Below, piece by piece: positions 1-8,365 of a stretch of DNA of 64,000 bases. Made by a program: the position numbers and the translations under genes. Position 1 is the first letter of the stretch. The number at the start of each line of letters is the position of its first letter. The DNA is taken from NCBI RefSeq assembly GCF_007860175.1, contig NZ_SJPX01000002.1:682001-746000 (forward strand), in the 5' to 3' direction. The notes under the pieces were generated by a model. It had not been told where the DNA came from and did not search any database. It was given only the letters and a program-made list of their open reading frames with translations. This stretch comes from Rubripirellula reticaptiva. Lineage in GTDB: Bacteria > Planctomycetota > Planctomycetia > Pirellulales > Pirellulaceae.

Positions 1-223
1 CGACGTTCACGCGAGCCTGAACCAAATCGCCGGCCAGGTAGGCCGAATCGTCATACGCCAACATCAACTCGGTGAACGAATACACCGCCATCGTCGCGAC
101 CGCGACCACGATCAAAACCAGCACCAGAAAGAAACCTTGGCGAGGTTTCCGTCTACGCGCCACGACGTTTGGCTGCGATCCTCGTTCATCCAATTTGCGA
201 ACATCGAAAGGGTGGTAATTCAC
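1..223 (-). CDS. gspK: Type II secretion minor pseudopilin GspK, N-terminal part
   Basis: Only about 74 N-terminal codons lie in the window; the gene continues past the left edge. The start is a GTG at 221-223 that overlaps the stop of gspJ in a GTGA junction and has a G-rich stretch (GGGGGT) a few bases upstream. After a basic, hydrophilic leader (about 29 residues, rich in R and K) comes a hydrophobic helix, FFLVLVLIVVAVATMAVYSF, and then the E of TELML. GspK caps the type II secretion pseudopilus tip together with GspI and GspJ. The identification rests on this helix and on its place as the last gene of a G-H-I-J-K operon, because the rest of the protein is not visible. Confidence 0.72.
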   Translation of the reverse strand, partial: MNYHPFDVRKLDERGSQPNVVARRRKPRQGFFLVLVLIVVAVATMAVYSFTELMLAYDDSAYLAGDLVQARVNV

Positions 224-1263
224 AGTGCTACCCCCGCAACGTCTTCTTCAGTCGTGTCGATCGGACGAGCCAGCGGCAGACGCACGATGTGCGAAAATGT
301 GCGAATCGCATCAGGATCCAAGCCCGAGCCATCGGCTAGCAGCGCGGTTGGATCCGACATCGCCAGCTCGACTTTGACCGCCAGCGGAAGTTCACCGTAT
401 TCATCGCTGCTCCACATCAGTTGCCAAGTGATCCCGTCCCAATACTCGAACTGAATCGACAAGACCTCGGGGGCCAGCAATTCGCCCGTTTGATTCAGCA
501 ACGTCAACGCGCCCGTTGAAGCGGCGTGCAAGGTTGCTGCGCGGTCAAGCGACCGGCGGACCAATCCACCGCTTTCATTTTCGGAGCTGCCATCATCAAC
601 CGCTTCGGCCAATGACTGATCTTCGTTGATCGTCGCCAGCGCATCTTGGACGCCACCAGTAATTCCGGCAGGCTGAACGAAATAAGCGACGGTTTTCAAG
701 TCGCTTGGTACGTCTTCGATGTCCGAAGTCGTCCCATCCAGCATTGCGACGTACTCTTCCAGACGCGGCAAACGGCTGAGATCAATTTGTATTTGTGATT
801 GGTTTCCGATCAAACCAGGCGTCTGCAGCACTGCTGAACCCGCAGACAGATCCATCGACGACGCGTCAACGGCCTCCGTTCCAACAGCGGCTGAGTCATC
901 GACAGCTGAATCGATCCCCGCAGCCGACAAGTCTTCACCATCGCCGGCTGCTGCCGACTCGCCACCGCCCGAAGCCGCCAACAACGACTCCAATCCCGCC
1001 ATATCGGCAGGCACGGTGTGCAACGTTGCCCGCAGATCGTCTTCGATCATTTGCATGACGGCAGCCGCCAATTGAGTTTGGCGGATATCCATGTCACGCA
1101 CATTCATGTCGCGAGCGTAAAACTGAATCGCACCGCCGACCAAAATCATCAACACCACCGACATCGCCAACGTCAGCAGAATCTCCAGCAGGGTAAAGCC
1201 AGAACGAAGAGTTGACTTCGTTCTCCGGCGTAACAACATGAAACTACCAATCAGGACGATCAC
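220..1263 (-). CDS. gspJ: Type II secretion minor pseudopilin GspJ-like
   Basis: Encodes 347 residues with a prepilin leader ending in G followed by FTLLEILLTLAMS, the GspO/PilD cleavage site and N-terminal helix of type II pseudopilins. The GTG start at 1263 is preferred because an AGGAGG Shine-Dalgarno lies about 7 bases upstream and it forms a GTGA overlap with gspI; an in-frame ATG at 1239 would give a shorter, more typical leader. The protein is longer than usual GspJ (about 200 residues) through an acidic, A/S/D-rich middle (about residues 105-150). The C-terminal region contains the LSIQFEYWDG stretch typical of GspJ. It should sit at the pseudopilus tip with GspI and GspK. Confidence 0.82.
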   Translation of the reverse strand: MIVLIGSFMLLRRRTKSTLRSGFTLLEILLTLAMSVVLMILVGGAIQFYARDMNVRDMDIRQTQLAAAVMQMIEDDLRATLHTVPADMAGLESLLAASGGGESAAAGDGEDLSAAGIDSAVDDSAAVGTEAVDASSMDLSAGSAVLQTPGLIGNQSQIQIDLSRLPRLEEYVAMLDGTTSDIEDVPSDLKTVAYFVQPAGITGGVQDALATINEDQSLAEAVDDGSSENESGGLVRRSLDRAATLHAASTGALTLLNQTGELLAPEVLSIQFEYWDGITWQLMWSSDEYGELPLAVKVELAMSDPTALLADGSGLDPDAIRTFSHIVRLPLARPIDTTEEDVAGVAL

Positions 1264-1730
1264 AGTGCAGCCTCCTCGGACTCGAGCGCCTTGAGTGCTT
1301 CGGCTTCCGCCTCGGCCGCTTCCAATCCCAAGGTCGGATCCACGATCCATCGCGTCAGCGAGTAAGTCGCCAGCGGCGGCCCGCCGTTCGGACTCTCGGC
1401 CACCACGGTGATTCGCAAAATCAACAGTCCGTCCATTTGACCTGGTTGGACTTCAAGGCTGTAGTTGAACGACGTCATCGAACCGGAATCAAACGATGCA
1501 AGCGGTGTCGTTAGCACTGTTTGCGGCGAAATGCCGGATGCCACATCGAGCAACGTTTCCGACAATTTTGATTGGCACATTAGCCGCGCGACCGACAAAT
1601 CGCGTGCCTCTCTTGCCGCGGACGTGCCGGTTTCGGCAATTTGACTTAACATTGCCATCGCACCGCCAAGAATGGCCAGAGCAAGCAAAATTTCAAGCAG
1701 CGAAAATCCGCCGCGACGCGACTTGATCAC
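1260..1730 (-). CDS. gspI: Type II secretion minor pseudopilin GspI-like
   Basis: A 156-residue protein starting MIKSRRGG with cleavage expected before FSLLEILLALAILGGAMA, a textbook type IV pilin-like methylation motif with E at +5. Size and position between H and J fit GspI. The start is GTG at 1730, which overlaps the gspH stop as GTGA and is preceded by GAGG about 7 bases upstream. The C-terminus is extended by a low-complexity acidic tail rich in E and A. GspI is thought to nucleate the pseudopilus tip complex in the inner membrane. Assignment to I rather than another minor pseudopilin rests on gene order and size. Confidence 0.8.
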   Translation of the reverse strand: MIKSRRGGFSLLEILLALAILGGAMAMLSQIAETGTSAAREARDLSVARLMCQSKLSETLLDVASGISPQTVLTTPLASFDSGSMTSFNYSLEVQPGQMDGLLILRITVVAESPNGGPPLATYSLTRWIVDPTLGLEAAEAEAEALKALESEEAAL

Positions 1731-2344
1731 GGCAACACCTCACTGATCGTGACGTCGCCAGTGATTCCGCGAAGCTTGACTACAATGCGTCCAACGTCGC
1801 CACCCGACATTACAATCGAGGCGGTGCTGGTGGAACCATCGGGATAGAACAGGATCGGACGACTCCACCCGGACGATTGATCGGCAAGCGTCATTTGTTC
1901 GATCTCAGATGCCCGAGCTGCTGAAACAACACCAACGGAAACCACCGAAATCCCCTCGGGCAACTCAATCACTTCTTCGGCTTCGGAATCGACATCAAGC
2001 GACACAGCGTTGCCTTGATCGGCCCCCGAAAGTAGCGCCGATTGTGATCCGGTTTGGTCAATCGCCTCGGTGGCATCGCTAGTCGAAAAGTACGGCTTGA
2101 TTCGAAACGAGTTTCCCTCGACCATTCCTTGGACCATCAACACACGGCCCTGACGCATCGCATCAACGCGGCTGCGCGTCATCTCGACGCGCCACTGTTC
2201 GGCAGCACGAACAAGTCGCCGATCACCCATCAACAGGCCGACTTGAGGAATCACGACCGACGCGATTGCTGCCAACACGGATAGCGTCAGCAGCAATTCA
2301 AGCAGGGTGAAGGCGATGCGAGATCTGACGGCGACGGACCTCAC
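1727..2344 (-). CDS. gspH: Type II secretion minor pseudopilin GspH-like
   Basis: Encodes 205 residues beginning with a short basic leader and FTLLELLLTLSVLAAIA, the pseudopilin N-terminal helix. It is followed by VIPQVGLLMGDRRLVRAAEQW and the RSRVDAMRQGR stretch that resembles GspH/FimT proteins, which place this motif directly after the helix. The start is GTG at 2344, seven bases after the gspG stop; the 3' end overlaps gspI by four bases (GTGA). GspH links the tip complex to the major pseudopilin GspG. The C-terminal part (FYPDGSTSTASIVMS) matches the usual GspH beta-sheet region, which supports the call. Confidence 0.82.
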   Translation of the reverse strand: MRSVAVRSRIAFTLLELLLTLSVLAAIASVVIPQVGLLMGDRRLVRAAEQWRVEMTRSRVDAMRQGRVLMVQGMVEGNSFRIKPYFSTSDATEAIDQTGSQSALLSGADQGNAVSLDVDSEAEEVIELPEGISVVSVGVVSAARASEIEQMTLADQSSGWSRPILFYPDGSTSTASIVMSGGDVGRIVVKLRGITGDVTISEVLP

Positions 2345-2349
2345 GGAAG

Positions 2350-2817
2350 CTACGACCCTTCAACGATGATGTCGTCTTCGGTATTGGCTTGTCCGTCAAC
2401 TCCACCACTGCGGATTTCGTAGGTATTGCCGTTGACGGTGTAAACGAGACTGTTTTCCCACGCATCGGTGGGGATTTCGTTGATGATCGGAGCGACCCAT
2501 TTGGCTTTTTTGGCCGCGTCACTCGGTCCATCGCGAAGGGCCTCGAGCGTTTCGGGCAGCGTGTTCATCCGGATCTGAAACATCTGGATATTGTTTTTCA
2601 GACCGTTGAGCTGAGTTTTTGTCGCATTGACCTTCGCTTCCGTCGATGCACCGCCAATATTGACAGTCACGATGCCGCCAATCACGACCAAAATGGCCAG
2701 CACGAGCAGCAGTTCAAGAAGGGTAAAACCAGCGTTCTTGAGACTGTGGTTTCGACGGCTAGTGGCGTTGATTGAGCGGGAACTCAGACGGCGGGAGCGG
2801 GAAATTCGGCTTCGCAT
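2350..2817 (-). CDS. gspG: Type II secretion major pseudopilin GspG
   Basis: A 155-residue protein with an unusually long, R/S-rich prepilin leader (about 30 residues) ending NAG before FTLLELLLVLAILVVIGGI. The mature part has the GspG hallmarks: a helix with AKVNATKTQLNGLKNNIQMF, the P-x-T-LEAL stretch, and a C-terminal aspartate-rich loop (GVDGQANTEDDI) matching the calcium-binding site of GspG. It is the first gene of the visible minus-strand operon G-H-I-J-K, so its promoter should lie in the gene-free stretch above 2817. GspG polymerises into the pseudopilus that pushes folded exoproteins through the outer-membrane secretin. The call is firm. Confidence 0.9.
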   Translation of the reverse strand: MRSRISRSRRLSSRSINATSRRNHSLKNAGFTLLELLLVLAILVVIGGIVTVNIGGASTEAKVNATKTQLNGLKNNIQMFQIRMNTLPETLEALRDGPSDAAKKAKWVAPIINEIPTDAWENSLVYTVNGNTYEIRSGGVDGQANTEDDIIVEGS

Positions 2818-3541
2818 GGCTGATCGGTGGCTTCCGAGCTTTGTGGGAGGGGAGACTTGGCGGGCAGCGATGAACGGAAATCCAAAGACAGGATTTCGCT
2901 ACCACTTCCCGCCTATAATAACCACGAAACAAGACAAAGGTTTCGGTTCTTGACAGTTTGATCAAGCGTTCACCTCCGATCCGGGTCGAGGGTGGCTCAG
3001 GGGTGCCTCGTCAATCGCCCAACCCGGACGGATCTGGGGCTGAAGGACCTGCCTGGAAATTACTCCAGCAGCCACGAGCTCAAATTCACCCTCCCGCTTT
3101 CGAAAGGGTCGGACGCCATCGCGACCGGGGGAGGGCCGAATGCAAAACCCTCTCCGGCCACGACGGCGTCCGACTCTCCTAGAGGGAGAATGAAATCCGA
3201 AAATGATCGCCGTACGATTCCTAAACGTCCCCCAAACCGCCCCGGATTCGGGCTAACGACGGACCAAACTGGGGCCAGACCGACCGAAATCGGTCCGTAT
3301 CGGCGTCCGCCAAAGACCTTTCCAGGGGTCGGTCAACCGGCGATCTCGGCATGATCGCGCGGTTTAGGGGACCAGAATCGCCAAATGAGCTCCAATTGAG
3401 CAACTCAAACCCTAATTATGTTCTTCGGGCGGTAGAATAAACGTATCGATTAAATAGGGTGTAGTGGCGGCTCGAAAGTTTTCCGATCACCGCACCCAAC
3501 TCTTCCCCGCTTCTTTCGCTTCCAAAACGCACGAAACGACT
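2818..3541. other. Gene-free stretch between gspG and the 3542 gene
   Basis: No convincing reading frame lies in these 724 bases; the open frames here have no recognisable protein features and run through inverted-repeat DNA. The left part should hold the gspG promoter on the minus strand. The middle carries the large imperfect palindrome annotated separately. A smaller inverted repeat, GACCGA at 3278-3283 and TCGGTC at 3290-3295 with a 6-base loop, lies further right. The right end should hold the promoter of the 3542 gene. Confidence 0.6.
3082..3196. repeat. Imperfect palindrome of about 115 bp, candidate extragenic repeat
   Basis: The two ends are approximate reverse complements. The left arm reads ATTCACCCTCCCG...GGGTCGGACGCC and the right arm GGCGTCCGACTCTCC...GGGAGAATGAAAT. 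The inner arms GTCGGACGCC (3108-3117) and GGCGTCCGAC (3165-3174) match perfectly over 10 bases. The centre contains a further CCGGGGGAGGG / ACCCTCTCCGG partial match. This layout is like short non-autonomous, palindrome-ended extragenic elements scattered in planctomycete genomes. Whether it is repeated elsewhere cannot be seen here; no second copy was noticed in this window. Confidence 0.6.
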
Positions 3542-5032
3542 ATGGTGGCTCGCGACGATTCCGTTATCCGAGGCAGCTTGATTGCCTGCATGATCTTCTT
3601 GGTGCTCTCGGTGGCACTGAACTTCTTCTTTTGGCGCAGTGGTAATTTTCTGGCCCAAGAGGCCGAAACGACCAATGCCAGGATGCAGACGATCTCCTCG
3701 ACCAACCAGAACATGGAGAACCAAATCAGTCGGTTCAAAGCCATGCTCGGGCAAGAGCAGTTCACCCAGGACCAGATCGACAAGATGCGAGAGAGCGCTT
3801 CGGACGATCCCGTCATGCAAGCGATCGAAGAACAGTACATCAAAGACATGTCGTACTTCGGCAGCGAAGTCGAACCACAAGATCGCAGCTACCCTCGACT
3901 GCCCGAGTACTTGGTTAACGCTATTCGCGACCGAAACGAGCAGTACGCTAACGCTCGCGGCGAAGCGACCAAAATTCGCACCGATGCGGAAGCCGAAATC
4001 GCGATCGCGCAGAACTCGAAGCAATTGGCCGAGCAAAAGGCAGACGAAGCCAACAAAAAGGCTGCCACCCTCGAAGTCGCATTCGACGAAGACCGCGCTC
4101 GCATGAACCTGGAAAAAGAAAACACTCGAGACAAACTCAACGAAACTGTTCAAGACTTTGGCAAGTTCCGCTCACGTGCTGGGGCCGAAGCCAAGAAGCT
4201 AACGGATGACAACGAACGTCTGCTCGGAACAATCGACACGCAAAAGACTCAACTCAATCGGCTTCGCAACGACCAGTTCGAAACCACCCAGGGCGAAGTT
4301 CGATACGTCGTTCGAGGTGGGAATGTCTGCACGATCAACTTGGGTTCGGCCGACGCGCTGCGTCCCAACGTGACCTTTGGCGTCATTGACGCTGACGACA
4401 TTCGATTGAAGGACGCCAAAGTCAAAGCAACCATTCAGATTACCCAGATCCAAGGGCCTCACTTAGCGCTGGCACGCGTGATTGCGACTCCTGAAATCAA
4501 GAACCCCATCATCCCAGGCGACAAAGTCTATTCGCCATTCTGGGCACCTGGACGCCGCGTCAAGATTGCACTTGCCGGTGAAATCGATATCGACGGCGAC
4601 GGTCGCCCCGACAACGATGCGATCAAAGGACAAATCAAAGCAGCAGGCGCCGAAGTTGCCGCCGAAGTATCCCCATCGGGTTCGGTCACTGGCAAGCTTG
4701 ACGCTAGCGTTCGATTCATGGTGATCGGCAAAGACCCTGAATTATCCGAAACAGCTTCAGACGACCCTCGCAACGAAGCCGCACTTCGGGCGATCGCTCG
4801 TGTGAAGGATCAAGCCAACGAACTGGGCATCACAGTCATCCCGGCTTGGAAGCTGCAAAGCTACTTGAAGGCGATCGACGATACGCTGACGACTCCCTTG
4901 GGATCCGCAGTCCGCGGCGACGACTTCCCACCGGAACCGATGAAGGGACGCCCGCGTCTGCCAACCGACATTTCCGAAATGTACAAAGAACGCATCGACG
5001 GAGATCAAAAAGGCAACACGATTCTGCCTTAG
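3542..5032 (+). CDS. Coiled-coil membrane protein with BRCT-like C-terminus
   Basis: A 496-residue protein of unknown function. The ATG at 3542 is preferred over an upstream in-frame GTG because it places a transmembrane helix (GSLIACMIFLVLSVALNFFFW) at about residues 10-30. Residues about 35-260 are charged and alanine-rich with heptad character (repeated A, E, K and Q), so a long coiled coil is likely. Residues about 265-350 form a beta-rich section (VRYVVRGGNVCTINLGSAD). Residues about 355-460 (GEIDIDGDGRPD...VRFMVIGKD...WKLQSYLKAI) resemble a BRCT-like fold. Proteins of this layout occur in planctomycetes as conserved hypotheticals. It probably acts at the membrane as a structural or scaffold protein. 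Confidence 0.75.
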   Translation: MVARDDSVIRGSLIACMIFLVLSVALNFFFWRSGNFLAQEAETTNARMQTISSTNQNMENQISRFKAMLGQEQFTQDQIDKMRESASDDPVMQAIEEQYIKDMSYFGSEVEPQDRSYPRLPEYLVNAIRDRNEQYANARGEATKIRTDAEAEIAIAQNSKQLAEQKADEANKKAATLEVAFDEDRARMNLEKENTRDKLNETVQDFGKFRSRAGAEAKKLTDDNERLLGTIDTQKTQLNRLRNDQFETTQGEVRYVVRGGNVCTINLGSADALRPNVTFGVIDADDIRLKDAKVKATIQITQIQGPHLALARVIATPEIKNPIIPGDKVYSPFWAPGRRVKIALAGEIDIDGDGRPDNDAIKGQIKAAGAEVAAEVSPSGSVTGKLDASVRFMVIGKDPELSETASDDPRNEAALRAIARVKDQANELGITVIPAWKLQSYLKAIDDTLTTPLGSAVRGDDFPPEPMKGRPRLPTDISEMYKERIDGDQKGNTILP

Positions 5033-5045
5033 TGACCAGCGGCAA

Positions 5046-5708
5046 TTAGCGATCCTGTTGGTGCAACGAATCGACAAACCAAGTCACCTTGGTTTCCGAT
5101 TCGCTGGCAACCAAATTCTCAAACAAAGCATCGGCCGCATCGCGGCGAAGCTTTGACTGGTCAGCCAAGTCTTGGAACTGACCGCCGCCGTACTCGTCAC
5201 GGTGAGCCTCGAAATAACGCTGCAGATTATCGGGCGTCATTTTGCTTTTCAAATACTGTGCCCACGCCGACGACCAACGAATGTCGGCGATCATGGCCTC
5301 GCTCGTCGATTGCCGTGCCTTGGCCAGTTCGTCGATACTTGTTCCACGCTGCTTGGCTTCGCTGGAATAACTCTGGACTCGTCGATCGAGGCTATCTGCC
5401 AACGATTTACCGCCTAACTTCATCAGTGCGTTCATCGCCAGGTGCCGACGAACCAACAACAGCGCCGTTGCACGTTTGACGTCTTCACCCACGCGGACAA
5501 GATCACGTGCACTGATCCGCTGAGTCAAAACCAAATTGATCTCGCCCACGTAAATCGCCTCGCCTTGCACCGCAGCGTAAGGGTCACCTGGCTCGATGTC
5601 GTCTTTGGCAACGCCCCCGACAATCTGCTGGGCAGTGTCTTGAGCAACCGTTTCGCCCGCCAGTGAAACGCAAACAGCGGCGGCAAGCAGGAAACTCTGT
5701 ATTTTCAT
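5046..5708 (-). CDS. Secreted SurA-N-like protein without a PPIase domain
   Basis: A 220-residue protein with a clear signal peptide (MKIQSFLLAAAVCVSLAGETVA, cleavage near AQD). The helical body and the stretch MTPDNLQRYFEAHRDEYGGG resemble the N-terminal chaperone segment of SurA/PrsA-type peptidyl-prolyl isomerases, where a similar helix precedes the parvulin domain. No parvulin domain follows, as the protein ends about 45 residues later. The start overlaps the stop of the upstream gene (ATGA), so the two are translationally coupled and may act together outside the cytoplasmic membrane. A chaperone role is inference from this weak similarity. Confidence 0.7.
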   Translation of the reverse strand: MKIQSFLLAAAVCVSLAGETVAQDTAQQIVGGVAKDDIEPGDPYAAVQGEAIYVGEINLVLTQRISARDLVRVGEDVKRATALLLVRRHLAMNALMKLGGKSLADSLDRRVQSYSSEAKQRGTSIDELAKARQSTSEAMIADIRWSSAWAQYLKSKMTPDNLQRYFEAHRDEYGGGQFQDLADQSKLRRDAADALFENLVASESETKVTWFVDSLHQQDR

Positions 5709-7048
5709 GGCAGCAAGATGTCCTGAATCACAAACGAAACTTCGCTCGGAACCACCGCGGTAGGCGAACGATAAATCAATTTCGATTCGCCAGCGGTATC
5801 GCCAAGATCGAACAAATATCCAATCCCGACACCGGCGGCCGTCTGTCGATAGACCTCGTAACCCAAGTGGTCGGCCCGCGATCCATCTTTGCGAAGCACG
5901 TGAACCTCGTTCTCGAAAATCCAGTGACGGTGACTTTCCAGCGATCGATCAGCGTCTTTCAATTCAATGCCAACGCGCACTTCATGCAGCGGCCCGTTGG
6001 GACGCAGCGATTCAATTTCCACGGTCATCGAATCAATCAGCGTCTTTTCGCCTACATTCGAAAGCGGCATCTCGAACGTTTGCTTTTTCCCCGGTAATAA
6101 CGCCCGAATCAAGCCGGACAGCGATTCAATTTTGCCTGGTTGCCCGGCTGGCAACTGCATTGGCAAAAAGAACTCGCTGAATGCGATGTCGCTGTTCGTC
6201 GCCACATCAATGGTCTCGCCCGATTCTTGTGGCTTTAGCTTTTCGCCGTCATCAAGTTCGCCCGACAACTGAGCAATCGGCAGCGTCAATCCAATCGGTG
6301 TTACTCGCGGTTGCCAGGCAATCTCGATGCTGATGTTTAGCCCCGAAAGCGTCGGATTGTTCAAGCTGCGCCGCGACGTCACCGCCGTTGGTTCGATTCG
6401 GTAAACACCAGCGTAAGCTGCCGAATCGACTCGCGACGGTCGCTCGGGATCGCGAGACACTAATTTCAGTGTCGATTCGTCACCGGCATAGAAGTTGATG
6501 TCTAGGTTCGCCTGGTCAAGCACAAGGTCGACCGCGTGCCAGAATGAAAGCGGGGTAGCGACAGGATCGATTGCCAGCGAAACATCGGCGTCGTGATCAA
6601 ACTCGACACCGCTGTCCCGGCTGATCGCTTCCAAGGCATCACCCAGCGTCGAGACATCATCAAGCATCACGCGAATGGCATCGGATTCCGTTTCACTTTC
6701 CGTCCGCTGTTGCATCAAGGTTTTACGAACTCGCGAAAGCCGCTCGACCGCCTCAATTGAGATTCCCGGCTTCGATTTCGGAAGAAACTCCAGCGCCGCT
6801 GGCCCCGCATCGATAAGAGCCCGCTCAGCTGCTTTGCGTTTTGACAAACTATCGGCATCCAGTTCATCGACCCACTGCAGCACATCGGACTTCAAGTCAA
6901 CGGCTTGCTGACCGGCAACTTCCTGACCGTAGGCAATGACCGCCGAACTAACCACTGACGGACCAGCCAACAGCGATGCCGCAACCACAAGTCCTCGTAT
7001 CGTGCGAAGTCTCCCGTTCAGTCGCTTCGTCGTTACATTCCGCATCAT
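5705..7048 (-). CDS. Secreted HEAT-like hypothetical protein
   Basis: A 447-residue protein of unknown function. The start at 7048 is chosen because AAGGAA lies about 8 bases upstream and it gives a signal peptide (RTIRGLVVAASLLAGPSVVSSA). Residues about 55-105 (LDADSLSKRKAAERALIDAGPAAL) look like a HEAT-type repeat found in planctomycete secreted proteins. This is followed by a secretin/TonB-short-domain-like segment (DVSTLGDALEAISRDSGVEFD) and a long beta-rich region with several S/T-rich strands. It forms a coupled pair with the SurA-N-like gene downstream (ATGA overlap), suggesting an envelope role. It is divergent from the 7274 gene, sharing a 225-base promoter region. Confidence 0.72.
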   Translation of the reverse strand: MMRNVTTKRLNGRLRTIRGLVVAASLLAGPSVVSSAVIAYGQEVAGQQAVDLKSDVLQWVDELDADSLSKRKAAERALIDAGPAALEFLPKSKPGISIEAVERLSRVRKTLMQQRTESETESDAIRVMLDDVSTLGDALEAISRDSGVEFDHDADVSLAIDPVATPLSFWHAVDLVLDQANLDINFYAGDESTLKLVSRDPERPSRVDSAAYAGVYRIEPTAVTSRRSLNNPTLSGLNISIEIAWQPRVTPIGLTLPIAQLSGELDDGEKLKPQESGETIDVATNSDIAFSEFFLPMQLPAGQPGKIESLSGLIRALLPGKKQTFEMPLSNVGEKTLIDSMTVEIESLRPNGPLHEVRVGIELKDADRSLESHRHWIFENEVHVLRKDGSRADHLGYEVYRQTAAGVGIGYLFDLGDTAGESKLIYRSPTAVVPSEVSFVIQDILLP

Positions 7049-7273
7049 TCGAATATTCCTTCGCGTTCGTCCAAACGAAAAACGTGATTTGCGTGTCATC
7101 GGGCAGGGACGGTCGGGGGGCGATCGTAATTCTAACCTAGCCTTCGATGTGGCAAGTCTGTCTGGCCGCGTTTTATCGTTGCTGGACAACGTGCTGAACT
7201 CGACATTGCACAGCAATCCGCCACCGATCTCGTTCGGCCATTCTGCGTTACGACATTCTTCCTGGATTGCTTG

Positions 7274-8365
7274 ATGATTCCCGCTCGCCTATCAACCTTG
7301 ATAACGACCACTGTGCTGCTCCTGGCCACATTGACCGGGCGCAACTGTGCCACGGCCCAATCGCCCGCGATGGTTGAATTCTCAGCACTCGGGAAAACGC
7401 AAATGGGATTGCCGCTCCTGAAACTGGCTCACGAAACGGTGATCCTAGGCCGCGATGGCTGGATGCATTCGCTCAACCCCAAATCTTCGTCCTCGCAGAT
7501 TCGTCAAACCAACCAACCCTACGAACCGATCAGTGTGACCGAACTTCGCAACGAGCTGCGAGCCGAATTCCGGCATGGCTTTGAAGTGCTCGCCACCAAG
7601 AACTTCCTCGTCGTCCAGCCCGAAGGCCGCGGCAACCGTTGGCCGACCCTGTTCGAGCAATCGCACCGCGGCTTCACCGACTACATGACCAAGCGGGGTG
7701 TCAACGTGCGAGAAGGACGGTTCCCGATGGTTGCAATCGTGCTGCCGGATGAAAACGCGATGTACCGCGAGTTCAACAAGCTCGATATCGAGGTCAGACG
7801 AGTCGCCGGGCTGTACTCGGGCGAAAGCAATCGAGTGATGACTCATGAAGGCGGCAACCGAGAACAAACAGCGGCGACCGTGCGGCACGAAGCGGCACAC
7901 CAATCCGCCTACAACTCGGGCGTCCACAGCCGCCTGTCCGAAACGCCTCGCTGGATCAGCGAAGGTATCGGTCAGATGTTCGAACCAGCCGGAATGACCA
8001 ACGCACGTTCGTCAACTCGCTTGAACGATCGCATCAACCAAGAGAGTGTCGGATTCATCAAACAAACTTACAGTGGTCGCGACGACCACCGGTTCGCTCA
8101 ATCGGTGATGCAACTGATCAGTGACAACACAATGTTTGAAAACCCAAATCAAGTCAGCGAAGCCTATCACGTCGCTTGGGCAATGATGTTCTACCTTGCC
8201 GAACGAGAAAGCCCAAAGTTTGCGAATCTATTAAACACGACTGCGTCACGTCCAGCGTTCCGCGACTACCCACGCGCCGATCGCATCAAGGACTTTGAAC
8301 GAATTGTTGGATGTGAGGTGATGGAGTTCAGCAAAAAAGTCAGTTGGTGGATTCAGTCGATCTAA
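7274..8365 (+). CDS. DUF1570-type secreted protein with HEAAH motif
   Basis: A 363-residue protein with a signal peptide (LSTLITTTVLLLATLTG...). The ATG at 7274 is preferred to a TTG three bases earlier. Residues 205-209 read HEAAH, a zinc-metallopeptidase HExxH signature, followed about 25 residues later by PRWISEGIGQMFE, whose glutamate fits the third zinc ligand of gluzincin-type enzymes. DUF1570 proteins, common in planctomycetes, have this arrangement. Substrate is unknown, and activity is predicted only from these residues. The gene stands alone and ends at a GC-rich hairpin (8367-8383). Confidence 0.8.
   Translation: MIPARLSTLITTTVLLLATLTGRNCATAQSPAMVEFSALGKTQMGLPLLKLAHETVILGRDGWMHSLNPKSSSSQIRQTNQPYEPISVTELRNELRAEFRHGFEVLATKNFLVVQPEGRGNRWPTLFEQSHRGFTDYMTKRGVNVREGRFPMVAIVLPDENAMYREFNKLDIEVRRVAGLYSGESNRVMTHEGGNREQTAATVRHEAAHQSAYNSGVHSRLSETPRWISEGIGQMFEPAGMTNARSSTRLNDRINQESVGFIKQTYSGRDDHRFAQSVMQLISDNTMFENPNQVSEAYHVAWAMMFYLAERESPKFANLLNTTASRPAFRDYPRADRIKDFERIVGCEVMEFSKKVSWWIQSI

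Noticed and set aside
719-1215. Plus-strand open frames opposite gspJ
   Set aside because: Serine/proline-rich antisense of the gspJ coding strand with no domain; gspJ has a clear pseudopilin start.
2958-3354. Plus-strand open frames in the gap right of gspG
   Set aside because: They run through palindromic non-coding DNA, have no ribosome site, and have an R/P-rich shadow-like composition.
3416-4153. 245-codon minus-strand open frame
   Set aside because: Antisense to the coiled-coil gene, whose biased codons keep the opposite strand open.
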